From Dehalococcoidia bacterium (lineage in GTDB: Bacteria; Chloroflexota; Dehalococcoidia; Dehalococcoidales; BS750m-G39): a stretch of 16,474 bases of DNA. Made by a program: the position numbers and the translations under genes. Every line of letters starts with the position of its first letter. The stretch's first letter is position 1. Location: NCBI GenBank assembly GCA_030640325.1, contig DAOWJM010000003.1:1-16474 (forward strand), in the 5' to 3' direction. The notes under the pieces were generated by a model, which saw only the letters and a list, made by a program, of their open reading frames with translations, made no database searches and was not told where the DNA came from. Of the stretch, positions 13,055 through 16,474 are shown in pieces.

Positions 13055-13231
13055 ATGAAACTAGAGTACATATTAATCGGATTTGGCATCCTGTTCTGCC
13101 TGGCTGGCATTGGCTATCTGGCAGCAGAATATGTTAAGTACCTGTCCGAAACAGGCAGAGTGGTTTCTCTACTGCTAACGGTAGGCATGTTTGGCTTTCT
13201 CGGTAAATACTTTGAAGGTCTGGGGTGGTAG
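13055..13231 (+). CDS. 58-residue two-TM membrane protein, unknown
   Basis: This short frame starts at ATG 13055 and ends TAG 13229-13231. The peptide begins MKLEYILIGF and ends GKYFEGLGW. It has two hydrophobic segments (about 5-24 and 36-50) around a charged hinge (EYVKYLSETGR). AGGAG lies about 12 nt upstream, a little far. The frame is 21 bp after the upstream gene and 4 bp before the next one. It fits snugly between two membrane-protein genes with the same orientation and has sensible amphipathic design, which supports it as a real gene despite its size. No function can be assigned. Confidence 0.65.
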   Translation: MKLEYILIGFGILFCLAGIGYLAAEYVKYLSETGRVVSLLLTVGMFGFLGKYFEGLGW

Positions 13232-13235
13232 CTAG

Positions 13236-13499
13236 ATGGGAATAGTATTTACAATAGCAACGTTTGCCATTCTAGGCTTTATTGGTTGGGTTATTTACCG
13301 AGCGGTAAAGGGAAAGTCGATTAAGGCTCATGTAATTTCCTACGCGGTAGCTTGCGTAACCGGCATCTTTACCCTTGCCTACTTCTTGAGTATGGATATA
13401 CCACAGCTAATCAAGATAGTAGTCTGTATTTTCCTGGGGATAGCTTTAATAGTTCTAGCGGCTTATCTACAACGTCGAAGGCAACCAAGTCAGTCTTGA
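13236..13499 (+). CDS. 87-residue three-TM membrane protein, unknown
   Basis: The protein consists of three hydrophobic segments (about 3-22, 31-52 and 56-77) and a basic C-terminus (QRRRQPSQS). I do not recognise the family. ATG 13236 comes 4 bp after the stop of the 58-residue gene with only a weak GGGGTGG upstream, so it is probably translated by coupling. It is third in the small membrane-protein operon. Its stop overlaps a possible TTG start of the downstream methyltransferase frame, so ogt may also be on this transcript. Confidence 0.72.
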   Translation: MGIVFTIATFAILGFIGWVIYRAVKGKSIKAHVISYAVACVTGIFTLAYFLSMDIPQLIKIVVCIFLGIALIVLAAYLQRRRQPSQS

Positions 13500-13543
13500 C
13501 TTCCCCTTCAGCAGCTGTTGATTTGGTCAGGATAACGCCTACC

Positions 13544-14056
13544 GTGGCAGGGGAACTAAAATACACCACTTTTAATACCGATATTGGTTGGGTAGGGGTA
13601 TTGGGCTCGGCAAAGGGGCTGCTGCAGACCACCTTGCCCCAGCCTTCAGCCCAAGAAGCAGAGAATCTATTAGGCGATAGGGTGAAGGATGCCACCTGGT
13701 CCGATATCTTCTTCGCCGACCTAATGAAGCGCCTGAGGAATTACTTTGGCGGTCAGCGGGTAACCTTTCCCGATGAGCTTGACCTTTCCCAAGCTACCGC
13801 CTTTCAGCGTGAGGTATGGGAGGTAACCAGGCTTATCCCATATGGAGAGACCAGGAGCTATACCTGGGTAGCTGAGCAGCTGGGCAAAGCTGGGGCGGTG
13901 CGGGCAGTGGGGCAGGCTCTAGCCAGAAACCCTCTACCCATCATCATTCCCTGTCACCGGGTAGTAGCTAGCGATGGCAAGCTTCGTGGCTATAGTGGGG
14001 GAGCGGAGATGAAAAGGTATCTTCTCCACCTAGAAGCCTCAGCTACCTTTCAGTGA
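13544..14056 (+). CDS. ogt: Methylated-DNA-[protein]-cysteine S-methyltransferase
   Basis: This 170-residue protein repairs O6-alkylguanine by moving the alkyl group to its own cysteine. The Ada/Ogt N-terminal domain (ELKYTTFNTDIGWVGVLGS) is followed by the DNA-binding domain with FQREVWEVTRLIPYGETRSY, the RAVGQALARNP helix and the active-site PCHRV (acceptor Cys about residue 137). I chose GTG 13544 because the family fold begins just there and AGGA lies upstream. TTG 13496, overlapping the previous stop, is an alternative, and the open frame back to 13352 overlaps the preceding gene and is spurious. Length is normal. It ends 4 bp from the convergent chagasin-like gene. Confidence 0.92.
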   Translation: MAGELKYTTFNTDIGWVGVLGSAKGLLQTTLPQPSAQEAENLLGDRVKDATWSDIFFADLMKRLRNYFGGQRVTFPDELDLSQATAFQREVWEVTRLIPYGETRSYTWVAEQLGKAGAVRAVGQALARNPLPIIIPCHRVVASDGKLRGYSGGAEMKRYLLHLEASATFQ

Positions 14057-14060
14057 ACTA

Positions 14061-14450
14061 TTACTTTATATTAACTGTAAATACCTTCGTTACATCCTGT
14101 GGGGTTGGCTCTTCCCACAGTCGCTTATAGACCAGGGTTATGTTGGTTTCACCCGCCTTTAGTGCCTTGAAGCGGAAATACTCAACGCCGCCGGCACCGA
14201 CAGCACCCTCTTCTGCCTCCTCACCCGGCTTATATTTCTTCTCCACTAGCCTGAGCATGTTTTCATCGTAGCTTTCCTGCCAGCCATAGCCGGTGGTGGG
14301 ATTAGAACCCAGGGCAATAACAAATTCCTGGTTGACGCCAATGTTTATCGCCTGCCCTGAATCGGTATAGGTCTTAACCTCCCCCACGCACCCAGCCACT
14401 GAACAAATAGTTAATACTGCCACTGTGACCAAGAGCAAAAGTCTTTTCAC
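14061..14450 (-). CDS. Chagasin-family (I42) cysteine-protease inhibitor lipoprotein
   Basis: The 129-residue lipoprotein has a signal with lipobox VAGC (Cys21). The mature domain shows the three inhibitory loops of the chagasin/I42 family: NPTTGYGW (50-57), a Gly-rich GAGGVEYFRF loop (85-94) and RLWE (110-113, usually RPW). These proteins wedge three loops into the active site of papain-like proteases, so it may protect the cell envelope from external or self peptidases. The start is GTG 14450 with a strong AGGAGG 5 nt upstream. It stands apart from radC by 279 bp and has no clear partner protease in the window. Family assignment is firm on motifs; the target is unknown. Confidence 0.88.
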   Translation of the reverse strand: MKRLLLLVTVAVLTICSVAGCVGEVKTYTDSGQAINIGVNQEFVIALGSNPTTGYGWQESYDENMLRLVEKKYKPGEEAEEGAVGAGGVEYFRFKALKAGETNITLVYKRLWEEPTPQDVTKVFTVNIK

Positions 14451-14729
14451 TAAATCCTCCTCGCTACTAATTATCCACTATACTATAACGGAAGTAATAC
14501 CAAAAGGTTAGTTATCAGTTCTATGTAATGCACTCTTCTGCCAGCTTCTTACATTCTCGGTAGGGTAGGACCAGGCTTAACAGTAATGCACCTATTCTCA
14601 GGCAATGATTTTTATACCATTGTTGTCAACTGTCATATCAGAGTCTATATCGTAGCACATTTGTCGATATTTATCAATATGTGTGGACAACCTAATGCTA
14701 ATTGGGGACAACTATTGCTGTGCTTGTGG
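14451..14729. other. A+T-rich intergenic region between radC and the chagasin-like gene
   Basis: This 279-bp stretch has no convincing reading frame, tRNA or terminator. It must hold the promoter of the chagasin-like gene; a minus-strand TATAGT lies around 14480-14490 but without a good -35. Two DnaA-box-like 9-mers occur, TTATCCACT (14471-14479) and TTGTCCACA (minus, 14690-14682), too few and too far apart to argue for an origin. Confidence 0.4.
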
Positions 14730-15518
14730 TTATGGATGCCAATGAAGCTCAGGGTCAAATAATTTAGCTCGGTAGCGGCTTGGCTTAGTGCCAAATCTGT
14801 CTCTTATTCTTATGTTTAAGAAATCCTCTTCATATTTCTCAATTAGTCCTTCACCAGCGAAGCTATAGTATCTATTCTCACCTATGATGATATGGTCCAA
14901 TACCCTAATCTGCATAATGCTCCCGGCGAAGACCAAATCTCTGGTTACCTGTTCATCATTCCTGCTGGGCTCGGGGTTGCCTGAGGGGTGATTGTGAACA
15001 AAAATCAGCGAGACGGCATTATATTTAATAGCGCTCTCTATAACCTCGCGGGGGGAGATAGACCTACTATTTATTGTCCCCTCAAAGAGGTCGGCGATGT
15101 CAATAATCTGGTTCTGGCTATTTAAGTAAATAACCTTGAACACCTCCTTCTTGAGGTCTCGCATTGAGTAGCTGAGATAATCAAAAATCTCTTTGGCGGA
15201 TTTATAGACCGGCTTATCAATAATTCTCTGTTTGAGAAACTCCTCAGCTACTTCCCACACCAGCTTGATACCGAAGGCACTATGAGAACCAACGCCCTCT
15301 ATCTGCTGTAGCTCTTCCAGAGAAGCTGACAGGGCTCCTCTCAGGGTTTTGAATCTCTTAATGACCTCTTTCGCCTGCTGTTTACAGTCCTTACGGGGTG
15401 AGCCTAAGGTTAGGAGCAATTCAATGATTTCATAGTCATGAAATCCAGCAAGTCCCGACTTGATGAACCTTTCCCGTAGCCTTTTTCTGTGTCCTTGTGA
15501 TGTATCCTTGCTTATCAT
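14730..15518 (-). CDS. radC: RadC-family JAB/MPN-domain protein
   Basis: The 262-residue protein has a helix-hairpin-helix-like N-terminal part (about 30-95, LLTLGSPRKDCKQQAKEVI and LQQIEGVGSHSAFGIKL). The C-terminal JAB1/MPN+ metalloprotease-like domain has the full zinc motif: glutamate in FEGTINS, then H-N-HPSG...S..D (about 175-188). The motif is intact, unlike inactive MPN copies. Despite the historic name its role is unsettled, and a DNA-repair function in E. coli was disputed. A C-terminal tail of about 30 residues rich in Arg and aromatic residues extends past the usual end. GTG 15521 and ATG 15518 are adjacent; ATG is better placed after GAGGAA. The gene is 1-4 bp after the small DUF2007-like gene and coupled to dnaE. 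Confidence 0.93.
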   Translation of the reverse strand: MISKDTSQGHRKRLRERFIKSGLAGFHDYEIIELLLTLGSPRKDCKQQAKEVIKRFKTLRGALSASLEELQQIEGVGSHSAFGIKLVWEVAEEFLKQRIIDKPVYKSAKEIFDYLSYSMRDLKKEVFKVIYLNSQNQIIDIADLFEGTINSRSISPREVIESAIKYNAVSLIFVHNHPSGNPEPSRNDEQVTRDLVFAGSIMQIRVLDHIIIGENRYYSFAGEGLIEKYEEDFLNIRIRDRFGTKPSRYRAKLFDPELHWHP

Positions 15519-15522
15519 CACC

Positions 15523-15753
15523 CTATTCCTCTGCTTCTGGTTGCAGGCTGGCTAGGATTCCCTGGGCTCTCTTGCGATAGCCATAGGCGACCATTATTCG
15601 GCAGGGGAAACCGGAAACACCCATGAATGATATGGTATCCCCGGGGTTGACCATAGCCGGAACGCCTTCTTGAAGGAGTATATCCTTCCATATCTCAGCG
15701 GTTAGCTGGTCAGGGGCAGTAGTCAATAGCAGCCATCTCTTTGGTTCAGCCAT
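15523..15753 (-). CDS. Small DUF2007-like protein
   Basis: The 76-residue protein has the pattern KRWLLLTTAPDQLTAEIWKDILLQEGVPAMV and ...GFPCRIMVAYGYRKRAQGIL, resembling the DUF2007 fold (a small alpha-beta domain found near housekeeping genes, sometimes called a putative signal-transducing protein). It overlaps the end of dnaE by 8 bp (ATGGCTGA) and ends 1-4 bp before radC, so it is translated by coupling between two DNA-metabolism genes. No catalytic residues are evident. Family assignment is moderately certain. Confidence 0.7.
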   Translation of the reverse strand: MAEPKRWLLLTTAPDQLTAEIWKDILLQEGVPAMVNPGDTISFMGVSGFPCRIMVAYGYRKRAQGILASLQPEAEE

Positions 15754-16474
15754 TCGGCTCCATCTTTAGCCCCTCTTCCCCCACCAGCTCCACCAGACGC
15801 TGGTGGAGTTCGGGGCAGTAGTTGGTGTATATATTGGACAGCTTGAGGTTAATAATCTTTTCCTCATTGGTTACACACAGGTTTACCTCATCCTGCCCGG
15901 GGAAGCCTCTTAAGATATCAAGCAATTTATGCAGATAGGCTATATCACTTTCCGCATTGGTGGTCTGACTGATGCTTATTATTAGTCGGCGACTTTTGAC
16001 CGGTGCAGTATATGCTGTGGTCTCCTCAGCTACTATTGGTTCCCCCTGTTGGGCTGCCTCTGGCTGGTAGCGATGCACATACTCGCAGTTTAGCTGCACC
16101 CGGTCATTCCTCAGCCTTACCCTGCCCTCGACCAGTAGTATATTACCTTCCTGCCACAGGTCTCTGGTATTGACATAGACCTCAGGCCAGACCATTACCT
16201 CTACTCTGCCGTCGAGGTCTTCCAGCATAACGCTGGCAAAGGGGCGCCGGTCTCTGGTGAACGATTGATGAACCGAGGCTACCATTCCAGCTACCACAAT
16301 GGTCTGCCCAGCCAGCTCAGCATCAATATGACCACATAGGATGGTATTCTCCGAAGCCACCTTAGTGGCAAATGCGCTGAAGGGATGCTCCGAGAGGTAT
16401 ACCCCCATCAGCTCCCTCTCCCAAGCCAGTTTCTCCCTGATAGAGATATCGGCAGCCTGTAGGTCGAGGCTAGG
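15746..16474 (-). CDS. dnaE: DNA polymerase III alpha subunit, C-terminal part (runs off the right edge)
   Basis: The frame is open to the window edge, giving the last 242 residues. It starts within the helical region with EKLAWERELMGVYLSEHPF, the signature found just before the C-terminal OB-fold of DnaE polymerases. The OB-fold follows (about 45-140, IVVAGMVASVHQSFTRDRRPF and VRLRNDRVQLNCEYVHRY-type strands), then a final domain ending MEPNG. This is the replicative polymerase; the catalytic PHP and palm domains lie outside the window. The ATG at 16408 is internal, not the start. DUF2007-like and radC genes follow in an overlapping operon. Confidence 0.92.
   Translation of the reverse strand, partial: PSLDLQAADISIREKLAWERELMGVYLSEHPFSAFATKVASENTILCGHIDAELAGQTIVVAGMVASVHQSFTRDRRPFASVMLEDLDGRVEVMVWPEVYVNTRDLWQEGNILLVEGRVRLRNDRVQLNCEYVHRYQPEAAQQGEPIVAEETTAYTAPVKSRRLIISISQTTNAESDIAYLHKLLDILRGFPGQDEVNLCVTNEEKIINLKLSNIYTNYCPELHQRLVELVGEEGLKMEPNG

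Noticed and set aside
13352..13543. N-terminal extension of the ogt frame
   Set aside because: It overlaps the 87-residue membrane-protein gene in another frame and lies before the start of the conserved Ogt fold.
14598..14640. 12-codon minus-strand frame beginning ATGACAGTTGAC
   Set aside because: No ribosome binding site and no neighbouring gene to couple with.
14471..14690. Two DnaA-box-like 9-mers in the A+T-rich gap beside radC
   Set aside because: Only two sites, 200 bp apart, one with a mismatch at the last base, and no dnaA, dnaN or gidA genes nearby; chance is likely in A+T-rich DNA.

Overview
This is a bacterial chromosomal segment of about 50% G+C with a dense mix of housekeeping and signalling genes. 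The combination (split transketolase pair, very divergent PlsY, tRNA-linked plsY, small zinc-ribbon protein, interspersed nested palindromes, TIR-like ends, long-form hibernation factor) is most reminiscent to me of Chloroflexota, class Dehalococcoidia. That is an inference from gene content, not a database result. No phage, transposase, rRNA or CRISPR array is visible.

Left third (1-5280), all on the minus strand and probably one transcription unit read from about 5308 leftwards: two lipoprotein solute-binding proteins (Fe3+/polyamine type, then glycine-betaine/OpuAC type), a membrane histidine kinase with an extracytoplasmic sensor domain, a single-domain response regulator, and a receiver-PAS protein that runs off the window. 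No permease or ATPase gene lies between them, so the binding proteins may feed a sensor rather than a transporter. A 66-bp scar of a second copy of the first binding-protein gene sits between the two binding-protein genes.

Middle (5280-8713): four plus-strand tRNA genes (Leu-GAG, Gly-GCC, Cys-GCA, Leu-UAA) preceded by a decayed tRNA-Trp-like sequence, then plsY 14 bp after the last tRNA. It meets head-to-head, with no spacer, a minus-strand pair encoding the two halves of transketolase. The N-terminal-half gene has a good promoter, and a strong intrinsic-terminator-like hairpin lies inside its first 30 codons. A roughly 190-bp nested inverted-repeat element (MITE/REP-like) fills the gap before rplY.

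Right-centre (8714-14056), all plus strand: rplY (bL25, with a leader hairpin that would mask its ribosome binding site), a metal-dependent amidohydrolase that appears leaderless, thpR, a zinc-ribbon mini-protein, a ComF-family phosphoribosyltransferase, a long ribosome hibernation factor, three small membrane proteins I do not recognise (one only 58 codons), and ogt. Several have recognisable sigma70-type promoters.

Right end (14061-16474), minus strand: a chagasin-type protease-inhibitor lipoprotein, and a translationally coupled dnaE (3' end only) - DUF2007-like - radC series for DNA replication/repair.

The most interesting items for follow-up are the terminator-like hairpin inside the transketolase gene, the transporter-less binding-protein/kinase cluster with its duplication scar, the masked rplY ribosome binding site, the leaderless amidohydrolase promoter with a palindrome on its -35, the nested-palindrome element, and the unknown membrane-protein trio.
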